Positions 33,556-42,708 of a stretch of DNA of 64,000 nt are shown here, in pieces. A program made the position numbers and the translations under genes. The notes below the pieces were generated by a model that searched no databases, was not told the origin of the DNA, and saw only the letters and a list, made by a program, of their open reading frames with translations. The DNA comes from JBBQXK01 sp052387255 (GTDB lineage Bacteria > Pseudomonadota > Alphaproteobacteria > Rhodobacterales > Rhodobacteraceae), in the NCBI GenBank assembly GCA_052387255.1, contig JBQTJI010000019.1, forward strand, positions 124,001 through 188,000, given 5' to 3'. Within the stretch, counting starts at the first letter, position 1. Each line of letters begins with the position of its first letter.

Positions 33556-36494
33556 CCGAACAATCGAATGTGTCGTTCCAGTCACAAACCTTTCTCGACG
33601 GCGCGAATGCCGCGTACATCGACGCGCTGCAGGCCCGCCACGCCGCCGACCCCGCTGCGGTCGATGGCCAGTGGGCCGAGTATTTCCGTACCCTCGGCGA
33701 AACCGAGATCGACGCCAAGCGTGCGGCAAACGGGCCAAGCTGGGCCCGACCCGACTGGCCGCCGATGCCGATGGACGACCTGACCTCGGCGCTGACCGGC
33801 GAATGGCCCGAGGCCCCCAGGGCCGCGCAGAAGATCGCCGCCAAGGCGGCGTCAACCGGCGTCAGCGTCACCGAAGACCAGATCAAGCGCGCCGTGCTCG
33901 ACAGCATCCGCGCCATCATGATCATCCGCGCGCACCGCATCCGGGGCCATCTGGTGGCCGACCTCGACCCCCTGGGCATGCGCGACGTGGCCCCGCACCC
34001 CGAGCTTGACCCCCGGTCCTACGGCTTTGCCGAGGCCGACATGGACCGGCCCATCTTCATCGACAACGTCCTCGGCCTGCAGTTCGCGTCCATGCGCGAG
34101 ATCCTCGACATCGTGAAGCGCACCTACTGCGGCACCTTCGCGCTGCAGTACATGCACATCTCCGACCCCGAACAGGCCGGCTGGCTGAAAGAGCGGATCG
34201 AGGGCTACGGCAAGGAGATCGCCTTCACCCGCGAAGGGCGCAAGGCCATCCTGAACAAGCTGGTCGAGGCCGAGGGGTTCGAAAAGTTCCTGCATGTCAA
34301 GTACATGGGCACCAAACGCTTTGGCCTCGACGGTGGCGAAAGCCTGATCCCCGCGATGGAACAGATCATCAAGCGCGGCGGCAATCTGGGTGTGCGCGAC
34401 GTGGTCATCGGCATGCCGCACCGGGGCCGCCTGTCGGTGCTGGCCAATGTGATGATGAAACCCTACCGCGCGATCTTCCACGAATTCCAGGGCGGCAGCT
34501 ACAAGCCCGAGGATGTAGACGGGTCGGGCGACGTCAAGTACCACCTTGGCGCCTCGTCCGACCGGACCTTCGACGGCAACACCGTGCACCTGTCGCTGAC
34601 CGCGAACCCCAGCCACCTCGAGGCGGTCAACCCCGTCGTCCTGGGCAAGGTCCGCGCCAAACAGGACCAGTACAACGATGCCGAAAGGGGGGCGGTCCTG
34701 CCGATCCTGCTGCACGGTGACGCGGCCTTTGCGGGGCAGGGCGTGGTCGCGGAATGCTTCGGCCTGTCGGGGCTGAAGGGTCACCGCACCGGCGGCACCA
34801 TCCACATCATCGTGAACAACCAGATCGGGTTCACCACCTCGCCGTCGTTCAGCCGGTCATCCCCCTATCCCACCGACATCGCCCTGATGGTCGAGGCGCC
34901 GATCTTCCACGTCAACGGCGACGACCCCGAGGCGGTGGTGCATGCCGCCCGCGTCGCCACCGAGTTCCGCCAGAAGTTCCACAAGGACGTGGTGCTGGAC
35001 ATCTTCTGCTACCGCCGGTTCGGTCACAACGAGGGGGATGAACCGATGTTCACAAACCCCGCGATGTACACCCGCATCAAACGCCAGAAGACCACGCTGC
35101 AACTGTACACCGACCGCCTGGTCAAGGACGGCCTGATCCCCGAGGGCGAGATCGAGGATATGAAGGCGGCCTTCCAGGCGCGCCTGAACGAAGAGTTCGA
35201 GGTTGGCCGCAACTTCAAGCCGAACAAGGCCGACTGGCTGGATGGCCGCTGGTCCGGCCTCGACCGCGAGAAGGAAGACTATACGCCGGGCCTGACCTCG
35301 CTGACCCCCGCCACGCTGGCAGACATCGGCGCGGCCCTCACCCGCATTCCCGACGGCTTCGACATCCACAAGACGGTCGCGCGGCAACTGGACGCCAAGA
35401 AGGCGATGTTCGCATCCGGGAACGGCTTTGACTGGGCCACGGCCGAGGCCCTGGCCTTCGGCAGTCTCGCCACCGAAGGGTTCCCGGTGCGCCTTGCCGG
35501 CCAGGATTGCACCCGCGGCACCTTCAGCCAGCGGCATTCGGCCTTCATCGACCAGTCGACCGAGGAACGCCATTACCCGCTGCAGCACATCCGGGCTGGA
35601 CAGGCCCGCTTCGAGGTGATCGACTCGATGCTCTCGGAATACGCGGTGCTCGGGTTCGAGTACGGCTATTCGCTGGCCGAACCCAACGCCCTGGTGATGT
35701 GGGAGGCGCAGTTCGGCGACTTTGCGAACGGCGCCCAGATCATGTTCGACCAGTTCGTGAACTCGGGCGAGGCAAAGTGGCTGCGCATGTCCGGCCTCGT
35801 CTGCCTCCTGCCGCACGGCTATGAGGGGCAGGGCCCCGAGCATTCCTCGGCCCGGCTCGAGCGATTCCTGCAGATGTCGGCGAACGACAACTGGATCGTC
35901 GCCAACTGCTCGACCCCCTCGAACTATTTCCACATCCTGCGCCGCCAGATTCACCGTGCCTTCCGCAAGCCGCTGGTGCTGATGACGCCGAAGTCGCTGC
36001 TGCGGCACCCGCTCTGCATCTCGGACGCCGAGGATTTCACGACCGGTTCGTCCTTTCACCGCGTGCTGTGGGATGATGCGCAAAAGGGGCATTCACAAAC
36101 CCGCCTGAAACCCGACGCCGAGATCCGGCGTGTCGTGATTTCCTCGGGCAAGGTCTACTATGACCTGTTGGCCGAACGCGACAAGCGCGGTGCGGACGAC
36201 ATCTATCTGCTGCGCCTGGAGCAGTTCTATCCCTTCCCGGCGCTCAGTCTGGTGAAGGAACTGGAGCGCTTCAAGGGGGCCGAGATCGTCTGGTGCCAGG
36301 AAGAGTCCAAGAACATGGGTGGCTGGACCTTTGTCGAACCCAACCTGGAATGGGTGCTGACACGGATCGGCGCGGCAAACAGCCGACCGCGCTATGTCGG
36401 GCGCGCGGCCAGCGCGTCGCCCGCCACGGGCCTGGCAAGCCGCCACAAGGCCGAACAGGATGCACTGGTGTCCGAGGCGCTCAGCCTTGAATGA
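33552..36494 (+). CDS. sucA: 2-oxoglutarate dehydrogenase E1 component
   Basis: Thiamine-diphosphate-dependent E1 of the 2-oxoglutarate dehydrogenase complex, 980 aa. The E2-interacting N-terminus (QTFLDGANAAYIDALQARH) is followed by RAHRIRGHLVADLDPLG and GMPHRGRLSVLANVM. The TPP/Mg motif runs from HGDAAFAGQGVVAE to NNQIGFTTS, and substrate His residues lie in the transketolase-like C-terminal half (QRHSAFIDQ, LPHGYEGQGPEHSSAR). Full length, ATG overlapping the previous stop. Confidence 0.97.
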   Translation: MTEQSNVSFQSQTFLDGANAAYIDALQARHAADPAAVDGQWAEYFRTLGETEIDAKRAANGPSWARPDWPPMPMDDLTSALTGEWPEAPRAAQKIAAKAASTGVSVTEDQIKRAVLDSIRAIMIIRAHRIRGHLVADLDPLGMRDVAPHPELDPRSYGFAEADMDRPIFIDNVLGLQFASMREILDIVKRTYCGTFALQYMHISDPEQAGWLKERIEGYGKEIAFTREGRKAILNKLVEAEGFEKFLHVKYMGTKRFGLDGGESLIPAMEQIIKRGGNLGVRDVVIGMPHRGRLSVLANVMMKPYRAIFHEFQGGSYKPEDVDGSGDVKYHLGASSDRTFDGNTVHLSLTANPSHLEAVNPVVLGKVRAKQDQYNDAERGAVLPILLHGDAAFAGQGVVAECFGLSGLKGHRTGGTIHIIVNNQIGFTTSPSFSRSSPYPTDIALMVEAPIFHVNGDDPEAVVHAARVATEFRQKFHKDVVLDIFCYRRFGHNEGDEPMFTNPAMYTRIKRQKTTLQLYTDRLVKDGLIPEGEIEDMKAAFQARLNEEFEVGRNFKPNKADWLDGRWSGLDREKEDYTPGLTSLTPATLADIGAALTRIPDGFDIHKTVARQLDAKKAMFASGNGFDWATAEALAFGSLATEGFPVRLAGQDCTRGTFSQRHSAFIDQSTEERHYPLQHIRAGQARFEVIDSMLSEYAVLGFEYGYSLAEPNALVMWEAQFGDFANGAQIMFDQFVNSGEAKWLRMSGLVCLLPHGYEGQGPEHSSARLERFLQMSANDNWIVANCSTPSNYFHILRRQIHRAFRKPLVLMTPKSLLRHPLCISDAEDFTTGSSFHRVLWDDAQKGHSQTRLKPDAEIRRVVISSGKVYYDLLAERDKRGADDIYLLRLEQFYPFPALSLVKELERFKGAEIVWCQEESKNMGGWTFVEPNLEWVLTRIGAANSRPRYVGRAASASPATGLASRHKAEQDALVSEALSLE

Positions 36495-36560
36495 ACGATG
36501 GCTCATATTGAGCTACGCAAGGGAACCGGAAGAACGCCGCGTGGCGTAGGAGAGATGAAA

Positions 36561-37775
36561 ATGACCGATGTGATGGTGCCTGCCCTTGGCGAAAGCGTGT
36601 CCGAGGCGACCGTGGCCACCTGGTTCAAGAAACCGGGCGATGCCGTTGCCCAGGACGAGATGCTGTGCGAGCTTGAAACCGACAAGGTCTCGGTCGAGGT
36701 GCCTTCGCCGGTGGCGGGGGTTCTGGCCGAAATCCTGGCACCCGAAGGCACGACAGTCGCGGCCAACGCGCGGCTGGCGATTGTGAACGAAGGTGCGGCA
36801 GCCGCCCCGAAAAAGCCGGAACCCAAGGCCGAGGTTGCCCCCGGTGCCGCCGCCCCCGCCGCCCGGGATGTCGAGGATGCACCCTCGGCGAAAAAGGCGA
36901 TGGCCGAGGCCGGCCTGACGCGCGACCAGGTCACCGGAACCGGCCGCGACGGCAGGGTGATGAAGGAGGACGTGGCGAAGTCTGCCGCCGCCCCCGTCGC
37001 CGCCCCTGCCGCAGCCACCCCTGCCGCAGCCACTCCCGCCCCGATGCCCCGCGCCCCGGTCCCTGCAGATGATGCCGCGCGCGAGGAACGGGTCAAGATG
37101 ACCCGCCTGCGCCAGACCATCGCGCGCCGCCTGAAGGACGCCCAGAACAGCGCCGCCATGCTGACCACCTACAACGAGGCGGACATGTCGGGCATCATGG
37201 GCCTGCGCAACGACTACAAGGATTCGTTCGAGAAAAAGCACGGGGTGAAGCTGGGCTTCATGTCCTTCTTCGTGAAGGCCTGCTGCCACGCCCTGCGCGA
37301 GGTGCCCGAGGTCAACGCCGAGATCGACGGCACCGACGTGATCTACAAGAACTACGTCCACATGGGCGTGGCCGTGGGCACCCCGAACGGGCTGGTGGTG
37401 CCGGTGGTGCGCGACGCAGACGGGATGAGCTTTGCCGCCATCGAGAAGAAGATCGGCGAACTGGGCCTGCGCGCCCGCGACGGCAAACTGTCGATTGCCG
37501 AGATGCAGGGCGGGTCCTTCACCATCTCGAACGGCGGCGTCTACGGCTCGCTGATGTCATCCCCCATCCTGAACCCCCCGCAATCGGGCATCCTCGGGAT
37601 GCACAAGATCCAGGACCGGCCCGTCGTCGTCGGCGGCCAGATCGTGGTGCGGCCGATGATGTACCTTGCGCTGTCCTACGACCACCGGATCGTGGACGGC
37701 AAGGGGGCAGTGACGTTCCTCGTGCGGGTCAAAGAGGCGCTGGAGGATCCGAGAAGGTTGTTGATAGATTTGTGA
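36561..37775 (+). CDS. sucB: Dihydrolipoyllysine succinyltransferase (E2 of 2-oxoglutarate dehydrogenase)
   Basis: A 404-aa E2 core subunit. The lipoyl domain has the lipoylated Lys in ETDKVSVEVPSP (about residue 43). An Ala/Pro hinge, a peripheral-subunit-binding region (SAKKAMAEAGLTRDQVTGTG), a second hinge and the acyltransferase domain follow, ending with the catalytic SYDHRIVDGKGAVTFL. ATG 36561 has AGGAGAG six bases upstream; earlier in-frame ATGs (36498, 36555) lack a usable site. Its stop overlaps the next gene (TGATG). Confidence 0.97.
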   Translation: MTDVMVPALGESVSEATVATWFKKPGDAVAQDEMLCELETDKVSVEVPSPVAGVLAEILAPEGTTVAANARLAIVNEGAAAAPKKPEPKAEVAPGAAAPAARDVEDAPSAKKAMAEAGLTRDQVTGTGRDGRVMKEDVAKSAAAPVAAPAAATPAAATPAPMPRAPVPADDAAREERVKMTRLRQTIARRLKDAQNSAAMLTTYNEADMSGIMGLRNDYKDSFEKKHGVKLGFMSFFVKACCHALREVPEVNAEIDGTDVIYKNYVHMGVAVGTPNGLVVPVVRDADGMSFAAIEKKIGELGLRARDGKLSIAEMQGGSFTISNGGVYGSLMSSPILNPPQSGILGMHKIQDRPVVVGGQIVVRPMMYLALSYDHRIVDGKGAVTFLVRVKEALEDPRRLLIDL

Positions 37776-38164
37776 TGTTTTCACGGATTTTTCGATCAAA
37801 AGAAGTTCGGTGGACCCAGGCGGCTCTGGAGGAGATGCTTGATCGGAACCCTAATCTTCAACACTACGAAATCCGAAAACGCGCAAACCAGCGCATCGAT
37901 GCGAAATGGTGCATCGAAGGGTTCAAACGAGGCCTGTCTGCCGCCCAAATAGCTGCCGTCGCAGTGCTTCAGTCGGCTGAGGAGGCTGTCATTTTTGGGG
38001 ACGGCAACTTTTACTACAGGGGACAGCTTACAATGAAAGGACGGGAACTAGTTGCTGCGCACAGGCTCGCGGCGCAGTTTCTGTTAGAGAGCGGCGTATT
38101 TGACCAATCCAAGTTTGACCAGGTGCGTACGTCGCTTGAAAGGGATATTGCGGGCATGGGATAA
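37775..38164 (+). CDS. Protein of unknown function after sucB
   Basis: A 129-aa cytosolic-looking protein (MFSRIFRSKEVRWTQAALEE ... FKRGLSAAQIAAVAVLQSAEEAV). No family is recognised. ATG 37775 overlaps the sucB stop, so it is translated from the suc mRNA. Codon use is more AT-rich than the flanking TCA genes, consistent with later insertion. It is followed by a 110-bp gap carrying a hairpin. Confidence 0.6.
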   Translation: MFSRIFRSKEVRWTQAALEEMLDRNPNLQHYEIRKRANQRIDAKWCIEGFKRGLSAAQIAAVAVLQSAEEAVIFGDGNFYYRGQLTMKGRELVAAHRLAAQFLLESGVFDQSKFDQVRTSLERDIAGMG

Positions 38165-38196
38165 TTGCCCCCGACCTCGCCCACCTCGGCCTCCCG

Positions 38197-38261
38197 TAAG
38201 GTGCGCATTCATTGCGCGCGATTTCCCCGCCAAACATGTTGCGCGATAAATGCGCACCCTA
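38197..38261. repeat. Inverted repeat built on GGTGCGCATT
   Basis: Left arm 38197-38218 (TAAGGTGCGCATTCATTGCG...) and right arm 38242-38261 (CGCGATAAATGCGCACCCTA) are imperfect reverse complements over about 20 bp with a loop of about 23 nt. GGTGCGCATT arms of this type often belong to dispersed REP-like repeats. Only one copy is seen in the window. It lies just before the glycosyltransferase gene. Confidence 0.6.
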
Positions 38262-38274
38262 CCTAGGCCTCCAA

Positions 38275-39216
38275 ATGACCGCAGCCCTCTTCGCCTGCAT
38301 GCGCAATGAAGGCCCTTTCCTCCTCGAATGGGTGGCCTACCACAGCGCCATCGGCTTTGCCCCCGTCATCGTCGCCACCAACGATTGCACCGATGGCTCC
38401 GACACGCTGATGGACGCGCTGCAAGCCGCAGGCCTTGCCATACACCTGCGCAACACCGTCCCCCCCGGCACCGCCCCGCAGGACGCGGGCATGCAGATGG
38501 CCCTCCAACACCTGTCCAAAGACGGCCCCGAATGGCTCTGCCACCTCGACAGCGACGAATTCCTAAACATCCGTTCCGGAACCCTCGTCGACCTCACGGG
38601 CACGGATGCCCACGCCATCGCCATCGCCTGGCGCGCCTTTGGGGACAGTGGCACAGCGCAATACCCCGGCGAAACCCTGCCCGCCTTCACCGCCTGCGAG
38701 GCCACCCCCGACCCTGACCGCGTCAAGTTCAAGTCGCTCTTCCGCCACCGCCTGTTCGCCCATGCCCGCGAACACATGCCGACGCGTCCCCGCATCCCCC
38801 ACCCCGTCGCCGTCAATGCCCGGCACGAACCGCTGGACCCCGACAACCTCACCGGCGAGCCCCGGTCCCGCTATCACCCCATCGACCGTGCCACAGCCTG
38901 GGAAGCCGCCCAGATCAACCACTACACCCGGTCGCAGGACGTGTTCCTGATGAAGAACGACAGGGGCGACGGGCAGGGCAAGGCCGACCTCAAGTACCGC
39001 CTCGGCGGCCGCTGGCACCGGCAGGCCAACCGGAATGAGGTGCCGGACCGCTCGATCCTGCGCCACTGGCCCGCAACGCGAACGCTTGTTCAGGAATGGC
39101 GCGCGATCCCCGCAATTGCCGCCGCCGAGGCCACCTGCATCGACGCTTTCGCAACCCGCCGCGACAGCGTATTGACGCCCGAGCGCATCCGCGACTGGAC
39201 CAGAGGCAAGCCATGA
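38275..39216 (+). CDS. Family 2-type glycosyltransferase
   Basis: A 313-aa cytosolic protein with the start MTAALFACMRNEGPFLLEW and a DxD-like metal-nucleotide motif HLDSDEFLNI near residue 97, typical of the Glyco_tranf_2_4 / DUF23-like group that transfers sugars during surface-polysaccharide synthesis. The C-terminal part has NHYTRSQDVFLMKNDRG. ATG 38275 begins the family N-terminus; an earlier in-frame ATG at 38212 would read through the hairpin. It overlaps the MAPEG gene by ATGA. Confidence 0.78.
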   Translation: MTAALFACMRNEGPFLLEWVAYHSAIGFAPVIVATNDCTDGSDTLMDALQAAGLAIHLRNTVPPGTAPQDAGMQMALQHLSKDGPEWLCHLDSDEFLNIRSGTLVDLTGTDAHAIAIAWRAFGDSGTAQYPGETLPAFTACEATPDPDRVKFKSLFRHRLFAHAREHMPTRPRIPHPVAVNARHEPLDPDNLTGEPRSRYHPIDRATAWEAAQINHYTRSQDVFLMKNDRGDGQGKADLKYRLGGRWHRQANRNEVPDRSILRHWPATRTLVQEWRAIPAIAAAEATCIDAFATRRDSVLTPERIRDWTRGKP

Positions 39217-39608
39217 CCGCCGAACTGACCGCCCTGACCCTTGCCGGCCTGTTGCAGGCGCTGCAGTTCGTGCTGTTCGCGGTGCCTGCCAACCGCGAAC
39301 TTGGCGTGGGCTACACCTCGAGCCCCCGCGACCGCCCGCCGTCGCGGACGCTGACCACGCAGTCGGCCCGCCTGCAGCGCGCCATGAACAATCATTTCGA
39401 GGGGCTGATCCTGTTCACCCTGGCGGTCGTCGTCGTCACCCTGTCGGGGCAGTCCACCTGGTTCACCGCCCTCTGCGCATGGCTGTACCTGGCCGCCCGC
39501 ATCCTTTATGTTCCGGCCTATGCGTTCGGGCTGGTCCCCTGGCGGTCGGCGATCTGGACGGTGGGGTTCCTGGCCACCATCCTGATGCTGATCGCGGCGC
39601 TGGTGTAA
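39213..39608 (+). CDS. MAPEG-family membrane protein
   Basis: A 131-aa inner-membrane protein with four helices and the MAPEG pattern (SARLQRAMNNHFEGLILFTLAV, with the Arg/Asn/Glu active-site cluster, and AARILYVPAYAFGL). The family includes glutathione-dependent membrane enzymes; bacterial members have no assigned substrate. It starts within the stop of the glycosyltransferase gene and ends 72 bp before lpdA. Confidence 0.87.
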   Translation: MTAELTALTLAGLLQALQFVLFAVPANRELGVGYTSSPRDRPPSRTLTTQSARLQRAMNNHFEGLILFTLAVVVVTLSGQSTWFTALCAWLYLAARILYVPAYAFGLVPWRSAIWTVGFLATILMLIAALV

Positions 39609-39631
39609 GGACCCGAACGTCCCCACGTCAG

Positions 39632-39660
39632 GAAGACGCAGGGAAGACGTAAAGAAGACG
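39632..39660. repeat. Three GAAGACG repeats at 11-bp spacing before lpdA
   Basis: GAAGACG at 39632-39638, 39643-39649 and 39654-39660, each starting 11 bp after the last, 20-50 bp upstream of the lpdA ATG. The copies lie on one face of the helix. It may be a regulatory array, a replication-slippage repeat, or a run of A/G-rich ribosome standby sites. Confidence 0.55.
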
Positions 39661-39680
39661 CCAACCGAAAGGCAATTCCC

Positions 39681-41069
39681 ATGGCAGACTTCGATGTGAT
39701 CGTGATCGGCAGCGGCCCCGGCGGCTATGTCTGCGCGATCCGGGCGGCGCAGCTTGGGCTGAAGGTTGCCTGTGTCGAGGGGCGCGAAACCCTGGGCGGC
39801 ACCTGCCTGAACGTGGGCTGCATCCCGTCGAAAGCGCTGCTGCATGCCACCCACATGCTGCACGAAACGCAGGAGAATTTTGCCAAGATGGGCCTGGTCG
39901 GCGCGCCGCCGACGGTCGACTGGGCCAGGATGCTGGCCTACAAGACCGACGTGATCGGACAGAACACCAAGGGCATCGAGTTCCTGTTCAAGAAGAACAA
40001 GGTGACCTGGCTGAAGGGCTGGGGGGTCATCGAGGCCGCCGGCCGCGTGCGCGTCGGCGACGCCCTGCATGGCGCGAAAAACATCGTGATCGCAACGGGT
40101 TCCGAGGCGTCGTCGCTGCCGGGCGTGACCGTGGACGAAACCGTGGTGGTGACGTCGACCGGTGCCCTGACGCTGGAAAAGATCCCCGCGAAGATGGTCG
40201 TGATCGGGGCGGGGGTGATCGGGCTGGAGATGGGGTCGGTCTATGCCCGGCTGGGGTCCGAGGTGACGGTGGTCGAGTATCTCGACGCCATCACCCCCGG
40301 CATGGACCCCGAGATTGCCAAGGCTTTCCAAAGGCTTCTGCAGAAGCAGGGTCTGAAGTTCATCCTTGGCGCGGCGGTGCAGGGGGTGACGGTGGACGGC
40401 GCACAGGCCAGGGTGACGTGGAAGGCGCGCAAGGACGGGGCCGAAACCAGCCAGACCGCCGACTGCGTCCTGGTCGCGACGGGGCGCAAGCCGTACACCG
40501 CCGGTCTGGGGCTCGAGACGCTGGGGGTCGAGATGCTGCCCCGTGGCCAGGTCAGGACCGACGATCATTTCCAGACCAGTATCAAGGGGATATACGCCAT
40601 CGGTGATGCCATCACCGGGCCGATGCTGGCGCACAAGGCCGAGGATGAAGGGATGGCGGTGGCCGAAATCATGGCGGGCAAGCACGGCCATGTGAACTAT
40701 GGCGTGATCCCCGGCGTCATCTACACCACGCCCGAGGTGGCATCGGTCGGCAAGACCGAAGAGCAACTGAAGGAAGAGGGCCGCGCCTACAAGGTGGGCA
40801 AGTTCACCTTCATGGGCAATGCGCGCGCCAAGGCGGTGTTCCAGGGCGACGGCTTCGTCAAACTGCTGGCCGACAAGGACACCGACCGCATCCTTGGCGC
40901 GCATATCATCGGGCCAATGGCGGGCGACCTGATCCACGAGGTCTGCGTCGCGATGGAATTCGGGGCGTCAGCGCAAGACCTTGCGTTGACCTGCCACGCC
41001 CACCCCACCTATAGCGAGGCGGTGCGCGAAGCGGCCCTGGCCTGCGGCCTGGGGCCGATCCATTCCTAG
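39681..41069 (+). CDS. lpdA: Dihydrolipoyl dehydrogenase (E3)
   Basis: A 462-aa FAD/NAD flavoenzyme that reoxidises lipoyl groups of the 2-oxoacid dehydrogenase complexes. FAD motif GSGPGGYVCAIRAAQLG, redox disulfide GGTCLNVGCIPSKALL (about 41-56), NAD-binding GAGVIGLEMGSVYARLG and the C-terminal His-Glu pair in CHAHPTYSEAV are all present. As the last TCA-cluster gene it serves SucAB. It is also the nearest E3 for the acetoin-dehydrogenase-like E1/E2 at 45-49 kb, which lacks its own. Its TAG stop overlaps the convergent kinase stop in the palindrome CTAG. Confidence 0.97.
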   Translation: MADFDVIVIGSGPGGYVCAIRAAQLGLKVACVEGRETLGGTCLNVGCIPSKALLHATHMLHETQENFAKMGLVGAPPTVDWARMLAYKTDVIGQNTKGIEFLFKKNKVTWLKGWGVIEAAGRVRVGDALHGAKNIVIATGSEASSLPGVTVDETVVVTSTGALTLEKIPAKMVVIGAGVIGLEMGSVYARLGSEVTVVEYLDAITPGMDPEIAKAFQRLLQKQGLKFILGAAVQGVTVDGAQARVTWKARKDGAETSQTADCVLVATGRKPYTAGLGLETLGVEMLPRGQVRTDDHFQTSIKGIYAIGDAITGPMLAHKAEDEGMAVAEIMAGKHGHVNYGVIPGVIYTTPEVASVGKTEEQLKEEGRAYKVGKFTFMGNARAKAVFQGDGFVKLLADKDTDRILGAHIIGPMAGDLIHEVCVAMEFGASAQDLALTCHAHPTYSEAVREAALACGLGPIHS

Positions 41070-42049
41070 ACCAGCCCCTCGCGCGCGAACAGCGCCTTGA
41101 GGTCGGTTTCGGGCCGCGCGCCGAAATGGCTGATCACTTCGGCGGCGGCGACGCAGCCCATGCGGCCCGCGATGTCGAGGGGGCGGTCCGTGGCCAATCC
41201 GTAGAGGAACCCGGCGGCGAACTGGTCGCCTGCGCCCGTGGCATCGACCGGCACCACGCGGCGGACGGGAACCGTCACGGTTTCATCCCCCCGCACCACG
41301 ATCACGTCATGCCCGGACCGCGTGCAGACCACCAGCCCCGCATCCGCCGCCGCCATCTCCAGGGCCGCCGACAGGTCGGTCTGGTACAGCGAGGACCACT
41401 CGTGCTCGTTCCCGATCACATAGTCCAGGTCCTTGACCAGCCTGCGGAATTCGGGGCGGTGCCGGTCCACGCAGAACGGGTCGGACAGGGCGATGCCGGC
41501 CCGTCCCCCGGCCTTGTGGCACAGGTCCACCGCGCGTTCGAAGGCCGCCATCCCCTTGGGCTTGTCATAGAGATACCCTTCCAGGAACAGGAACGCCGCC
41601 TGCCCCGCCACGGCATCCGACACATCCTCGGGGCCAAGTTCCGACGAGATGCCCAGATAGGTGTTCATCGACCGCTCGCCGTCCGGGGCCACGAAGATCA
41701 TCGAGCGCGAGGTCGGCAACTCGCCCCCCGGCACCGGCGGGTTGACGAAATCGGTGCCTTCCTCGGCCATCGTCGCGGCATAGAACCGGCCCAGGGCATC
41801 GTCGTGGACGCGCCCGATGAAGCCCGTGGTCAGGCCCAGATTTCCCAGACCGGCCAGCGTGTTGGCCACCGATCCACCGGGCGCTTGGCGGCGGTCCTTC
41901 ATCGCGGCATACAACAACTCGCCGCGTTCCCGCTCGACCAGTTGCATGATGCCCTTGGTGATGCCCATCAGTTCCAGGAAACTGTCGTCGGCCTGGGCAA
42001 AGACGTCGACGATGGCATTGCCGATGCCGACGACCTGGTAGGTTTTCAT
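41066..42049 (-). CDS. PfkB-family kinase, adenosine kinase-like
   Basis: A 327-aa cytosolic ribokinase-fold enzyme. Motif APGGSVANTLAGLGNLG is near residue 52 and the catalytic motif PVDATGAGDQFAAGFLYGL near 274, with the anion hole and catalytic Asp. The N-terminus YQVVGIGNAIVDVFAQ matches rhodobacterial proteins annotated as adenosine kinase, so the substrate is probably a nucleoside. ATG 42049 overlaps the nth stop (ATGA). Confidence 0.87.
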   Translation of the reverse strand: MKTYQVVGIGNAIVDVFAQADDSFLELMGITKGIMQLVERERGELLYAAMKDRRQAPGGSVANTLAGLGNLGLTTGFIGRVHDDALGRFYAATMAEEGTDFVNPPVPGGELPTSRSMIFVAPDGERSMNTYLGISSELGPEDVSDAVAGQAAFLFLEGYLYDKPKGMAAFERAVDLCHKAGGRAGIALSDPFCVDRHRPEFRRLVKDLDYVIGNEHEWSSLYQTDLSAALEMAAADAGLVVCTRSGHDVIVVRGDETVTVPVRRVVPVDATGAGDQFAAGFLYGLATDRPLDIAGRMGCVAAAEVISHFGARPETDLKALFAREGLV

Positions 42050-42708
42050 GCGGTTTTCTCCGGATAGAGGCAAAGGTCGGCGATGATGCAGTCACCGCAG
42101 CGGGGTTTTCGCGCGGTGCAGATGTACCGCCCGTGCAGGATCAGCCAGTGGTGCGAATGGGGCAGGTATTCGGCGGGCACGTTGTCCTCGATGGCGCGCT
42201 CTACCGCCATCTCGTCGCGGCCGGGGGCAATGCCGGTGCGGTTGGAAACGCGGAACACGTGCGTGTCGACGGCCTGGGCGGGCAGGCCGAACCACATCTG
42301 CAAGACCACGTTCGCCGTCTTGCGCCCGACGCCGGGCAGCGACATCAGCGCCGCGCGGGACGACGGCACCTCGCCGCCGAACCGTTCCAGCAGCAGCTGC
42401 GACAGGCGGATCACGTTGCGCGCCTTGTTGCGGTAGAGGCCGATGGTGCGGATGTACCCGGTCAGGCCCTCTTCGCCGAGGGCCAGCATCTTTTCGGGCG
42501 AATCCGCGATGGCGAACAAGGGCTTCGTGGCCCGGTTCACGCCCACGTCGGTGGCCTGCGCCGACAGCGCCACCGCGACCAGCAGGGTATAGGCGTTCAG
42601 GTGGTCAAGTTCGCCCATGGGCGCAGCCTCGCGCGCGTGGAAGCGGGCAAAGATCTCGCGGATCGTGGGATAGTCGAGCTGCGGCACCATTCCCCGCGTA
42701 TCGCCCAT
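42046..42708 (-). CDS. nth: Endonuclease III (DNA glycosylase/AP lyase)
   Basis: Base-excision-repair glycosylase for oxidised pyrimidines, 220 aa. The helix-hairpin-helix SLPGVGRKTANVVL contains the catalytic Lys, the Asp is in VDTHVFRVSNR, and the 4Fe-4S cluster ligands are C-x6-C-x2-C-x5-C in CTARKPRCGDCIIADLC at the C-terminus. Start ATG 42708 gives the usual length; ATG 42690 is possible. It is divergent from the Ada-like gene across 92 bp, so two DNA-repair genes share a promoter region. Confidence 0.94.
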   Translation of the reverse strand: MGDTRGMVPQLDYPTIREIFARFHAREAAPMGELDHLNAYTLLVAVALSAQATDVGVNRATKPLFAIADSPEKMLALGEEGLTGYIRTIGLYRNKARNVIRLSQLLLERFGGEVPSSRAALMSLPGVGRKTANVVLQMWFGLPAQAVDTHVFRVSNRTGIAPGRDEMAVERAIEDNVPAEYLPHSHHWLILHGRYICTARKPRCGDCIIADLCLYPEKTA

